From Acanthochromis polyacanthus (taxonomy: Eukaryota > Chordata > Actinopteri > Pomacentridae), in contig NC_067117.1 of assembly GCF_021347895.1 (NCBI RefSeq), positions 19,660,858-19,724,857 on the forward strand: a DNA stretch of 64,000 bases, in the 5' to 3' direction. The stretch's first letter is position 1. Each line of letters starts with the position of its first letter. Of this stretch, positions 26,873 through 38,480 are shown one piece after another. Made by a program: the position numbers and the translations under genes. Under the pieces are notes generated by a model. The model was not told the DNA's origin. It saw nothing but the letters and a program-made list of their open reading frames with translations, and did no database searches.

Positions 26873-28302
26873 TGTGCTTTGTCCAGAAGGCAGGCAAATG
26901 TGCGAGTTTCTTCTGAATCTGAGCCTTAGTGTTGTTTTGCTCACACTGTTATTTGCAGGTGATCAGGTTTAAATGATGCGTTCAGGCGTCTTTAATCCGC
27001 CCACTGAGGTCATGTTGGAAATGATTGTGATGTAGGGCATTTATCTTTACACCTTTTGATGCTGCATTTTGGAAAACAAAACCAAAACATCAAGCTGCAG
27101 GCTCAATAAAGAGATGCCCTTTTAGCGTTTGCACCGTTATAATTTCAAACAATCCTGAGGAGTTTGATGCGAAGCCACGTTTTGTGCTACAGTCACGGCT
27201 GGCTAACCGTTCTTTAGATCTGATGTCAGTGTTATCATGAGTTTTGAGGGATGATGGTAAGAATCATCTCTAAAAGTTGATTTGAATCAAATTTCACATT
27301 TTAGTCATTTTTAATCGGATTCATAGCAATTTTCATATTTCTTGATTTGTGATTTTGTTTTTTTTAAGGTGACTTGGCAAAGCATTCCTATTCCAATCTG
27401 TTTAGATAGGAAAAGCGTGACTTGCCAGTTGAAACATAAAAAAAAGAAAGAGAGGGTGAAACAGCCAAGGAGAGAACAGCAAGCCTTTTGCAGCCAGTGT
27501 GTGCTCGAAGGAGAGACAGTGATTCACCGACGGAGAGAAGAGGAGGGCGAGAGGAAGAGTGATAGCCCTAGAAATCTTTTCACCACCACTGCCAAGAACA
27601 GCTTGAGAAAAGGGTGAATGACAGAAAGAGGGGAGGGAAGTAGAGGGCGGAGAGCAGCGCGTGATTGAACGCTGGCTGCTGCACAAATAATATCGGTGTC
27701 CGTCACCTGGCCACTGCACTGTCCTCTTTAGCAGCACGCCTCTCTGTCATGTCGACTCGCTGTGTATTTGTGTGTGTGTGTTGTGGCTCATCTGACAGGG
27801 TGTGTATGTCTGGGTGTGAAAATAATGAGGACTCAGGAGCACAAAAACTCATTTGTATGCGTGTGTTTATGAAATATCACCAAACTTAGAGGCGTACTCC
27901 AGGAAGGGAGACAGTCAGGGAATCTCTTTACTCAGGGATCACTTTGCAGAATGTGTTTTTTTACTCACTAAATTTATCTTGTTAAGTGGTGATCTCCAGC
28001 TGTTCCTTGCCACAGTAAGAAAAGCATAAAACTAGTGAGCAATAACCTTTTATGGCTTGCTCTTTTTTAGTTATAGAAAATTCTAGAGAAGTTGTGGAAT
28101 TTCACATCAAGACAGCAGATGAACTTTTAAAATGTTCCATCTGAATCTCTTTAGCACTCTGCACAGCAGTCTTTGGCAAGGATGTCCTGTGACAGTCTCC
28201 GTAGTTGGTATTGGAGCTGCTCAAGCCACTTTCTAATTCACTGTCGGTGCACGTATATGGAGTTCAATCCAGGTAAACTGTTGTGTTTTGGGCACAGCAG
28301 CT

Positions 28303-28430
28303 ATCAGTGTTGGAGAGTAACCGAGTTACGTATTTAGAATACAAAATATGAGGAACTGTATTTAGTTATAGATGCAGTTTAAATAGGTGGCAATGAGCAT
28401 ACATTTACATCCATGAAAACTCTAGATTTC
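28303..28430 (+). mobile_element. hAT-type MITE end fragment (CAGTGTTGG...)
   Basis: The segment starts CAGTGTTGGAGAGTAACCGA, then GTTACGTATTTAGAATACAA and AAATATGAGGAACTGTATTT. This resembles the end of a common fish hAT-like non-autonomous family. The matching opposite end is not evident, so this is probably a truncated copy. Confidence 0.55.
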
Positions 28431-29061
28431 TTGAAGGGATTAAGGATATTTTAACACGTCTTTTACATTCTTTTGTCCATCAGACCTGCACTTGAAGCTG
28501 CATACATAGTTCATCAATCATCATTGTGAATGACATACCTTATTCCATGTAAATGATGCAAACACTGAGATTCCATTGAAGGAGCTGCATTTCCTTAATC
28601 AACAGCTACTAATCTATTTCTGGCCCCACTGATTCTAATATTTGCTCATGTCATGCCAGCAGTGCATTGTGCAGCAGAGTTGTGTTGATAAATAGAGATA
28701 TTGACACTTGCCTCTACATGAGGTTTACGTTTGACCCAAAGAACTATTCAAAATGTCAGACTGCTTTGTCTTGATCACCTGATGGATGGGGAGGTTTTGA
28801 ACTTTGTCACAAGCCAATACATCAATCAGTCCAAGAATCAATCATAGCCAAAAAACATCAGCCTCAAATATTTCGTTTTTTGAGGCCACATCAGCCAGCT
28901 GTTATCTGACCAGCAGTGTCAGCTGTGAGATTTGATGCTGAGCCTGAAATCAATTTTGACTTGATTACTTATTTGTCATAGTTATTTAGATTTTTGTTTG
29001 CTTGTTGGTGTTAGTTACTCACTGCTCTACTTAATGTTAACATGGTATTCCTTTAGAAGTA

Positions 29062-29105
29062 GCATAGCCAGTACTATGACAAACATGTCATAGTACTGGC
29101 TATGC
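29062..29105. repeat. Perfect hairpin: 20-bp stem, 4-nt loop
   Basis: GCATAGCCAGTACTATGACA (29062-29081) is followed by AACA and then by its exact reverse complement (29086-29105). There is no mismatch over the stem. Function is unknown. It may be the tip of a small mobile element, a recent local inversion-duplication, or a hairpin RNA. Confidence 0.9.
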
Positions 29106-29759
29106 ATAGCACCACTCTAATGATGCAAGGCATAGTACCTTGGATAATGTCATAAATGTCAAATTTTTTGTAGTTTTTTCCCTATTTTCGTGCATTTGAT
29201 CTGGTATTGTGCATAGTAAACTATTTACATCTTCTGTTAATTACAAACTAATTGATATTTGTGCTGCTGAAGCTGTAGGTCATCGGCTAACTGAAATGTT
29301 TTGTGTGTCTGGTCTATTCAGTGAGGCTGCTGAGAGGAGCATGATTATTAGACAAAGTACCGTCCTGTGGCGAGCTGCGCCCGAGAGACTGATTACACCA
29401 GTGTAGGAGATGCAAATGTTGTACTGGATCCCTTTACCTATGGCTGATAAGAACACACAGTAGAGGAATATTATACTGACTCACTAAGTATAACCCAGTA
29501 GAGCAAACAGTGAGTTCTCTGTATTTCTAAGATACTGCAGCACCCTTAGATTTTAGTTTCTGGTTTAATATGAGGAAACTTGTCATTTAATTTGGGAATT
29601 CACTTGACGTAAATTAAAAAAGAAAACAAAAATGGAATATCAAGTTCTTTCCTTGCTCTTGGCTCTTACAGCAACATCTTACAACAAATATTGTGCACCT
29701 CATGATCCCACATTAAGTAAACCGAGCAGATTTTCATTACAGTGTTACAGACAAGACAA

Positions 29760-30060
29760 AGTGGATTGACTCCGAGCCCGGCTCCTAACCTTATTAAATC
29801 TATCGTTATGAATATCATCTAATGAATGTAACTCGCTCGTGGTCTTTGTAAAACACAGTCGTATTTCTGCGGACCTAATCTAAAAGGATGTGCCGGCAAA
29901 TGTGTTTAAGTAATTAGACCTGATTAATTGAGCCAGAGTTGATGAACGGAGTTAATTGACAGTCTAAATGAGCTGAGCTCGGAGATGTTGATTGGACGGG
30001 TTGTCTTTAAAGTTATCTGTACTAATGAGTCATGTTTCAGTTAATATTTGCTGATTTAAT
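29760..30060 (+). other. Candidate conserved non-coding element
   Basis: This is a stretch of about 300 bases of balanced, non-repetitive sequence between repeat-rich regions. It has clustered homeodomain-type cores (GTAATTAG, GATTAATTGAG, GTTAATTGAC). That style is common in intronic enhancers of developmental genes such as plexins. This is inference from composition only; no comparison was possible. Confidence 0.25.
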
Positions 30061-30749
30061 ATAGAGTTTGGTTTAAAATGGGGAAGGTGCTCATTTTTAA
30101 GAGTCTTGATTTGTGTCACTGAACATTTGAGTGTCTCACACACTCAAGTGCTGCTCTGATTCCATTACTAAAGAACAATAGAAAACCTTTGGAAAAGACC
30201 CCATGCAGACTTTGCATGTGAGCTGCTTAATTCTCTTCTCTTTTTTCTGACCTTTCTCTCCCTCTGAGGAGCGTTTAGCTCAACAAATCCCCATCTCTAG
30301 CACCACTCTAATGATACTAATTGTCAGCGTAATTATGTATTGATCGCTACTGTGTGTGTGGGTGGGTGGTGTGTTGCATGCATCATTATCAGGAGTAATC
30401 AGGAAATGTGTGGAAGGGTTTGCGCTTGTATTGCACATGCCGATTGTCTGGGTGTGTTTGCAGGCTTAAAGTTTCTTTTTAAATGCTCACATCTGTTTCC
30501 GACTGCAGTCTTTGTGTCCCTGTTAGTTAAGCTGAATGTATGCAGTCAGCAGTAATGCATTGTGCAAACTCATTTACCATTGTTGTGTCTATCTTGAGCA
30601 CACACTTCACGATTACTTCAAGCAGATCACATGTGGTTCCATTAATTCAGACATCATCTTTACTGTCTTTAATATTTTCTGGATGCAGTTTATTTAAATA
30701 TCTTAAACTGATTGAACGCTAAAATGCTGATCCAGTGTTTCCCTGCTAG

Positions 30750-30870
30750 TCACTGAGCAGCTCCATCACGGCAGTCAGAGGTTAAGTACTTTGCTTAAGG
30801 GCACCTGTGTTGGTTGACGATGGAGGGCAGAAGTGTTTTATCCATTCGCCCTCCTCACCCACATTTCCCA
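30750..30870 (+). repeat. Dispersed fish repeat fragment (GGTTAAGTACTTTGCTTAAGG type)
   Basis: The phrase CAGAGGTTAAGTACTTTGC followed by TTAAGGGCACC resembles a repeat fragment frequently seen in fish introns. Class and boundaries are uncertain. Confidence 0.45.
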
Positions 30871-31559
30871 GCTGTTGTACACGTTTGAACCGATTGTCCT
30901 TTTGATCACGTACTCTTGTTTCTAACCGCCTGTGAGCTTACATCAGCAAAGATTCATTTTCGACTGACTGCGTGTGTCTTTGTGTGCATTTATGGGCGGG
31001 TTTTATTCCGTGTGCATTCTCTGTACAGTACGTATTATTTCTCCTCTGTCTCTCCCATTCACTTGGATTCCGGTCTAAAGATGTGGTGACAGCTTTTGGA
31101 AGCAGTTCTCTGAATAGGTGCCAACTCCTTGAGGTCTCACTGTCTGCCTGGAGTGCACTCAATGTAGAAATTACTATCCAGCAGCCTATGAATATGGAAT
31201 TGGTGCAATCATCTCTTTTACTAAATTATTGATCAGCGAGGATCAAGTAACATATTCTAGAAAACAGCTTTAGCGATTCGAAAGGAGACAATTTATAGAT
31301 GGTAAACAGTCGGGGGGAAACATTGATTTCTTCCTCAGACAGTTTTTTTTTTCTCTTATGCACTTCAGACTGTATAAGTCATTCTTATAACTGGAGTCTG
31401 GAGTTTTAAATCGTCAGCCACAGAAAGATTTATGTTGGATAACAGACCTTTTTCTTCATCATTATGGTAATTTTTCTTGTTTTTTGCTACACATTTGAGA
31501 CACAGCCAGTAAAAAGGCTTTGTCTCTATGGACCCAGTGGCATGCCATGCTAATGACAT

Positions 31560-32234
31560 TTTTTACGTCTTGTTGTTTCATAAAAAGAGATCACTATAAA
31601 TGATTGCGTGTTATTGCGGCGGCGGCTTGTGACACAGACGGCCCGAAAATTCGGATCCTTTTTCATTTTTAGAAAGTTCTGGCCAACATTTCCTGATGAC
31701 AGATTGAACCCAGTGTAAACCGACCTTCGTTGCCTTCGCTTTGTCTTCAGCAGAGGTCTTCGGCATCTTGTCTTGTGTTTATGCAACGAAGTGAAGCGCA
31801 ACGTCAGAGTCGGCAGCCACCCGGCCATTCGGGTGGTGTTTACAAACACGAATGGAGGAGCCGAAATGAGCCGAAGAACACGATGGGATGAGCCGAAGTG
31901 GGCCGAAGAACACGGTGGGATGAGCCGAAGTGGGCCGAAGGCGCAGGGAAGAGACGAGCTCCGAATATTTTTGTCTGGGGGGGAGGAGGGAGTGATCACA
32001 TCCACATATGTGTATATGTTATAGACATGTGTGTATATGTTTATGTGATCACATGATGAGATGAGCCGATAAGTGCCAATGTGGGCCGAAGGCGGAGGGA
32101 AGACAGTAACGCCGCATATTCTTTCCACCCGGTGACGTCCGACGGGGGGTGGGGGGGCAAATATTCGGATACCAAATTAATATCCGGATAGTGCCGTAGC
32201 GAACGAATATCCAGATATTCGGGTCCAGTCCTAG
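31560..32234 (+). mobile_element. hAT-like non-autonomous element with internal degenerate repeats
   Basis: The right end (32160-32234) is a near copy of 13762-13846 and closes with GGGTCCAGTCCTAG, whose complement would be a CTAGGACTGGACCC tip. The interior is GC-richer than the surrounding intron. It contains degenerate tandem units beginning ATGAGCCGAA at about 31866, 31888 and 31920, with a further one at 32062. The unit phrase is GGGCCGAAG, and an inverted pair GTGATCACAT / ATGTGATCAC brackets 31992-32054. The left end was not found, so the start is a guess. The 192-codon minus frame across it shows no domain I know. Confidence 0.55.
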
Positions 32235-32359
32235 TTAACAGGCAGACAAACTTTGCATTATAAATGTGTAACTATGGGAATCATCAGATGCCAGCTTGTT
32301 GTTGGGTCTGCTTTATAAATCAGCACATGGGTGTATCCACGTATGCTTGCAAGCGTTGT

Positions 32360-32362
<3 letters not shown>

Positions 32363-32449
<87 letters not shown>

Positions 32450-32455
32450 ACACAC
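32363..32455 (+). repeat. (CA)n microsatellite, about 90 bp
   Basis: A nearly uninterrupted CA run with one T interruption near its end. Confidence 0.95.
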
Positions 32456-32465
32456 GTTTGTTTTT

Positions 32466-32714
32466 CTATACCGGTGGGGACTTACCATTGACTCCCATTC
32501 ATATCTAACTCCTAACCCATACCCTAACCTTAACCATCACCAAATCAATGCCTAACCCTAAACAAACGTTTTTGCACTTTTACATTTTTTATTAACAACA
32601 ATATGGCCAAGAAAACGGTGTTGCCACCCGTGGGGACCTCATTTTAGGTCCCCACCGTAAGACAAGTCCCCACCTTTATAGCAAATAGTCAGGTCAAAGT
32701 CCCCACCTGTATAG
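32466..32714. mobile_element. Small inverted-repeat element (MITE-like) with telomere-like words
   Basis: The 249-bp unit has ends CTATACCGGTGGGGACTT (32466) and AAGTCCCCACCTGTATAG (ending 32714), which are complementary at 17 of 18 positions. A second copy of the right-end motif lies just inside it. The middle contains telomere-like TAACCC/CCTAACC words (32510-32562). It is sandwiched between two long CA arrays, suggesting that it inserted into, or seeded, a microsatellite. Confidence 0.7.
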
Positions 32715-32721
32715 CAGAAAC

Positions 32722-32725
<4 letters not shown>

Positions 32726-32798
<73 letters not shown>
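32726..32798 (+). repeat. (AC)n microsatellite, about 73 bp
   Basis: An uninterrupted AC run that grades into CACAAAAA at its end. Confidence 0.95.
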
Positions 32799-32802
<4 letters not shown>

Positions 32803-33006
32803 CACAAAAACACAAACTCTGCGGCACTTCTTGTGTTTATTCTACTTGAAGAAATGTCTCCATGAGTTCAAAGCCCCTGCTGAGATTTCTGGGTAATTTA
32901 TGAGCTGCCCTCTCCCAGAATCCTTTGCTCTGGTTGGAGCCAGTCACACATGCACGGAGAGACGCACACACATCAGGTACAAGGCACCTGCATCTGCCCC
33001 CATATT

Positions 33007-33009
33007 TGT

Positions 33010-33042
<33 letters not shown>
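33007..33042 (+). repeat. (TG)n microsatellite
   Basis: A TG run of about 36 bases with one TA interruption near its start. Confidence 0.9.
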
Positions 33043-33045
<3 letters not shown>

Positions 33046-34131
33046 TCGCTCTGTGAAAGTCTTTATCATCCGTTATGAAAACAAGGCTGCAGAGGAACAG
33101 CTCCTGTGGTTGATAGCATGTAGTTTGTTTCCCTTTCCTGCGGTCCACTCCTCTTTCACTTCTCTCCTGCCAAGTTTCTGTGCTTCCTACTCTCTCTTTC
33201 TTTCTTTTTAACACACACACTCAAACACACACTCACATTCAACCACAAATCCACTAACTCTCACAGAAGTAAGCCGTTTCATATGCATGCATTTCATGTC
33301 TACAAAAACAATGACATGCATCACTTAGGTACACGTTATGTTTGAGAACATAAAGAACGGGTGTTTCTGAGGTGACAACTGATGACTAATGAGGAGAGAA
33401 GCATCTTATTTGCTGTCTCTGACACACACACGTGCAAACACACAAAAGCACACAGATAAACTGCAAGCTTGTCTTGAAACCATGCTGTCAGCATTAATGC
33501 CAGCCACTTCTGTCCCTTTCTCCCTTTTCCTCTTCATTCTTCCCAACTCTGCATGGTAGTATTTTCTTCCTGTACAAACAGGTTTGCATGAGGTTTGCGC
33601 CTGTTCATGCAATGTGCTGCCCACTTTATTTGCATGCTGCAAAATGAATGAGTGTTTTGTGTTTGCCATACATGTTTTCCTTCCACCTTAATAGCTGTAA
33701 TTCACAGCAGCGTGTTCAATCAACAACACCATGTATGTTCCCATGCATAAGCCCACATTGTGTTCTGCTGTTTCCATATGGTTCTCTGAATGGAGGTGAC
33801 TATTGACAGATTCCATTTGAGGTTAGCGTAATGTTTGCCCACACATATTTTCCTGACGTAATACGTTAAAGAAATAGCAATCATAGGGGGAGGATTATTC
33901 AACCATTTCCTTAAGCAGAGGCCAGCCAGCGCACATCTGTAATCAGTCAGTGTTATTGTGGGCTGAGTTGTGTGTGCACGCGTGTTTAGTGCCATATGAA
34001 TGATGATATTTCATCGTTTTGCAGTATGAAGTGGGTGAAGCAGCTCCGCCCAGGAGAAGACACCGCAGTTGTGGCTGTTAGCCATCATGACACGTGACCT
34101 CTAGCTGTATCTAGAGACCACTTTCGATTTA

Positions 34132-34154
34132 TGTGTGTGTGTGTGTGTGTGTGT
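34132..34154 (+). repeat. (TG)n microsatellite
   Basis: A short pure TG run. Confidence 0.9.
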
Positions 34155-36393
34155 TTGCAATCCTTATATATTGTATCAGCAGTATTTAGGTCACATATTT
34201 CTCTGTGACCTTGAATATCAGCTGACAGCTCACATGTACACACACGTTTACTCTTAGCCTGTATATTAACCCTTTCAAAACCAGGGAGATCAATGATCAA
34301 TTTCAGTATTGGTATATAATACAACGGACATGATTAGCTGATTAGTCAAAAAGGCGATCAAAAGAATTTTGGTTACCAGTAACTGAAGTAAAAGCTGAAA
34401 AACTCCCTCACTGGGTTTAGCTTCTTACAATGAGAATATCTTCTAACTGTCCTCATTTTATGCTATGATAAACATACTATACTGAATATATTTTGGCTTT
34501 GGATTACCTGTAACCACTATTTTTTGCAGAGTTTTGCTGTTTATAGACATTTGATAAAGTAGTTAAATGAGAAATGGGGTTATGTAATAAATAATGAAGA
34601 TGATCAGCAACACTCTTGTGTAAGATAGCTTACTAATCTTTTTTTTTCTTTTTACAAATGCCACCTTCTGTGTAAAATAATGCATCAGAAGTGATTAAAA
34701 TAGTTTAAAAATTGTGAGCTCCTGTTTTCGCATTGCTGCCTGAAGCATAACGCACACACATAGATACACACACACAAAATCTTTTTGTTTTTGGGAGGGG
34801 CCTTTGAGCAGAAAAGGACCAAGTTCCTGTGAACTGCGAATCCACAAATTCATTCAGCGTGTGCCTCATGCACCCTGTGAAAATCAAAACAAGAACTCTC
34901 CTCTTCTGCATTTGTAAGACCCTGCTGCCAAAGTCAGTGGAAGGTTGTTGGCTTAACTCTTTCATCCCTGGAGAAGTTCTGCGTCTTTGAAAACACTGCA
35001 GCACATTAAATACAGTCTCTAGCCAATAACCCTGCAGAGACCACAGAGAGGAATATTCTTTCCATACTGAATATCAGCTCTAAACTCACATGGGAATCTT
35101 TTAGTGTGTTAAATTGCAGAAACCACATCAGAATGTAGGGCCCGTTAAAATGCTTTCCGACCTCAAGGGAAATGCCTTTTATTCCATGCTGATCTATGCT
35201 GTTTAAACCTTCTAGACCTGCAGGAATGCTATAGCACCTTTACCCTCCAGTGCCCCAGAGAGACCAATATAGGCAGCTGTGTGTTAGTGTGTGCATTGTG
35301 TGTGTTTAGTAGTGTGTGTTAACCCTTATGGACTCTTGAGGCAACTGTCTACAGTGTTTTCGACAGTTAGTCTCCTCTATAGAAGATGGATTAAACCTTT
35401 TAACTTGCGCCCTGTAGGTCCTTACATCATGGGATTGCTTGTGTGTTTGTGTGTGTGCTTCTGTTTTTGTGTGCGGCTGACTCTAATCCAGACTGATGGA
35501 TGTCTGTCACATGACTATATGGTTTAAAATTGTTGCCCGTAGTTGTATGCCATATGGAGAGGATGGAATATTGTTTGGTAGCTTGTAGCTACGTCTGTGT
35601 GCACGCACAGAAAATAAACTGGATGCTTTGCTTGAATGTGTGTCGTGGTTTATGTGTGTGCACAGGTTTATCGGTTCATACGTGTGTGTTTGTCAGTGTG
35701 GGCTTTCTGTCAGTCGCCTTTGTTCTGAGGGGAGGAAATTGCCTGCTGGCCATTAGTGGTTACAAAAGAAAGTTGTCTCAGGTAATGGCTCTGTGTGTTC
35801 CTGTCTCTCACTTTCTTAAATGCGCACACCCATACATACGGAGGATTCCATTAAAATGTCCACGCCCTTTGTTCTTTTACCGTGTGACCTGACCATGGAG
35901 GAGAAAAAAGAGAGGGCAGGCTCTTTGTTGACTTGAGTTGATAGGCCGAGCACCTCTTGGAAAACGTAACGTGGGTCCACAGAGGTGTGTTAGAGACAGA
36001 CAGAACAGAGACTGAGGGAGACTTACTGAAGAGATGGACAGAGGTAGAAAAAGGACAAGGATGGGAGGGGATATTGATGCCTGATCAGTTACTGTAGCTG
36101 GAAGGAGACAAAAAAAGTGAGAAGGTAGAAAAAGGCAGAATAACGTTTTATTGACGGGTGCTGAGCTGCAGGCAATTTAGGCAGATCAGGAGGGAGAGAG
36201 CGAGAAGAGAGTGAGGGAGGGGTGTTATCTTTTCTCCTGTGTGGATCAATCAGATGATGTAGTGATAAGACTCTGGATTACACCGCTATTTACACACTCA
36301 CCAAGTGTGTGTGTGTTTCTGTGTAACAACTCACACATGCAGCTATTGGTTTGGGTTAACACACTTCGGCAGTCAGTCAGAAACCTTGTGTCT

Positions 36394-36496
<103 letters not shown>

Positions 36497-36675
36497 GTTT
36501 TGTCACACACATTTGTTGTCTGTCAATGACACTATCAGTAAAGCAGCTTCTGAAATGGACTTAAGAATAACGCACAGATGTTTTCACTATCAAACCCTTA
36601 TGGTAATCATTATTTTTGAATAATTAATAAGTCTGTAGTGTATAATATGTGAAAAATATTCACCACAATTCCCCA

Positions 36676-37045
36676 GAGGCCTAGTTGCCCAGAGATTGTT
36701 ACTCTACCAAGGAATGCGGTGGAGTTATGTGACCATCGGCGTACATGAATCTGTCTGTTAGCAACATCACTCTAAAACGGACTACTGGATTTGGATGAAA
36801 TTTTCAGGGAAGGTCAGAAATGACACAAGAACCACCTCATTAGATCTTGGCAGTGATGTAGCTTATAGTCTGGATCCACCGATTTGTTCAGGATTTCCCA
36901 TTGCAAAGTAGCGGCACGGCATCACTGTAACTATGACAACAAGTGAATCTGCCAGCTGACGATCACTACTACTATCCTATTGATTAAATTGTGGGGGTGT
37001 TTTAGAGTTCCATCAATTCCTGCCGCCTGCTACATATTTAGTTCA
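36676..37045 (+). repeat. Old dispersed repeat (CCAAGGAATGCGGTGGAGTT type)
   Basis: The sequence carries CCAAGGAATGCGGTGGAGTT, then GTGACCATCGGCGT, then GGATTTGGATGAAATTTTCA and GTCAGAAATGACACAAG. Later come GTAGCGGCACGG and ATTGTGGGGGTGTTTT. This order matches a widespread repeat I have seen in fish and other animals. I cannot assign its transposon class from sequence alone. No coding frame survives. Confidence 0.6.
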
Positions 37046-38297
37046 GGTGATTCAGTATCCCTACGTAATGCACACACGCATAACACACGCATGTGCTCAG
37101 TGCAAGGTCAATTTTCATGAAAGATTTCATCCTTCAGAAATGATTCAAAGAAGTGAGCAGCCTTGGGTGGAGTACTGTGCTGTCTGAGTGCTTTTCTCAT
37201 TTTTTATCTGATGAGTCATTAAAAACACTAATAAAGATGATGGTAAATCTACAGTGATATGAAACATGTAAAATGGAAAATCTTTCCAATAAGACAGAAC
37301 AAAAATGTTCCTTGAATAGATTAACTGATCATATCAGGAATAATCAAACCATTCTGATACTAGACATAAATCGAAAACATGTACAAAAGTATAGCATGTC
37401 TTAGTTTACCAAAACACTCTTTGTCTGTGGCTCTTTAACCCGGCTTCATTGATTATATCCTGGGTGTGTGGTGGCTGGTTAAAGCATCATATGGGTCAGT
37501 GGATTGCCCGGGGCGATAGGCCCCTCGTGACACTGGAATGTTCCAGATATTGTCACATGATCACCAGCATTACCGCCGTGTCACCACCGTGACCGAACGC
37601 TTTAGAATAAAAAGGCTTTTGCATGGTGGGATTGTGCTTGAGGGACAATAGTGTGTGTTTATGAACGGGTCATTATTTAAGTAGCCTACGTAATATGTTT
37701 GGTAATTAAATGAAAGCTTAAAAGTTTGATGGTGCACCAACAGGCCCCTCTGCGATCCCACTGGGATATGGAAACAAGAAGGAAGTAAACCTTTAGGCTT
37801 CTTTTAGGATTTGCTTTGAAGGAACCACTGGGGATGACTAGGTTGCAGTGATTGACGACTGATCTGTTTTTTTTCGTTCTCTCCCAGTCTGACTTCTCAC
37901 CACAGAAAAATTAGGTTTTAAAATACAAACATGGCAACTTAATTGTACTCGGCTGCTGTGGATGTACTAAATCAGAAGAAAATTGCACCAGATGAAATAC
38001 ACTTTGTGGCATTCTTGAATAAAAACACGATGAATATTCATACTGATCAAGGTACAAAGTGAATCTTGCGGTGTGTTTATTGCAGGCTTTTTGCATTTCT
38101 TGTACTAACCACCAAACGGATATGAAAACACCTTTAATGCATGATAAAGACACAAACTTCACGGAGGACAGAGAAACACTCTCTGCATTCACATGAATCA
38201 CCACAGCTTTACATTCTGATGTTAGTATGGCACAACATGACCTCCTCAGAATCTAGTCTCATTTATGTCTTTTTTCTGCTCTTTCTGCTTCTTCTAG

Positions 38298-38480
38298 CCA
38301 CTGCAGATCGACGACAACTTCTGTGGCCAGGACTTCAACCAACCTTTGGGGGGGACCAGCACCATTGAAGGCATCCCACTCTTCATTGACAAGGATGATG
38401 GCATGACTTCAGTGGCGGCGTATGACTACCGCGGCCACACTGTGGCGTTTGTCGGCACACGCAACGGCAAACTGAAGAAG
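38298..38480 (+). CDS. plxna1: Plexin-A1, second coding exon (Sema domain continuation)
   Basis: This is a 183-bp, 61-codon exon in phase 0 at both ends, between an acceptor ending TTCTAG and the donor GTAGGA from 38481. It continues the Sema beta-propeller with [16 protein letters not shown], then a segment with [17 protein letters not shown] and the closing GTRNGKLKK. As I recall it, the plexin-A1 segment of other vertebrates has the same length and closely similar residues, with the cysteine in FCGQDFNQ and the basic end of the exon conserved. The open frame runs on past the donor until a stop at about 38568, but that tail is intron. The next plexin exon would continue with a segment ending near a PILRDM-type motif. 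I could not find it downstream, so the following intron exceeds 25 kb or the exon escaped my reading. Confidence 0.93.

Noticed and set aside
31550..32128. 192-codon minus-strand frame
   Set aside because: It spans the GC-rich interior of a hAT-like non-autonomous element and shows no DDE, BED-finger or dimerisation motif.
32500..32565. Interstitial telomere repeat
   Set aside because: Only scattered TAACCC-like words inside a small inverted-repeat element, not a tandem TTAGGG array.
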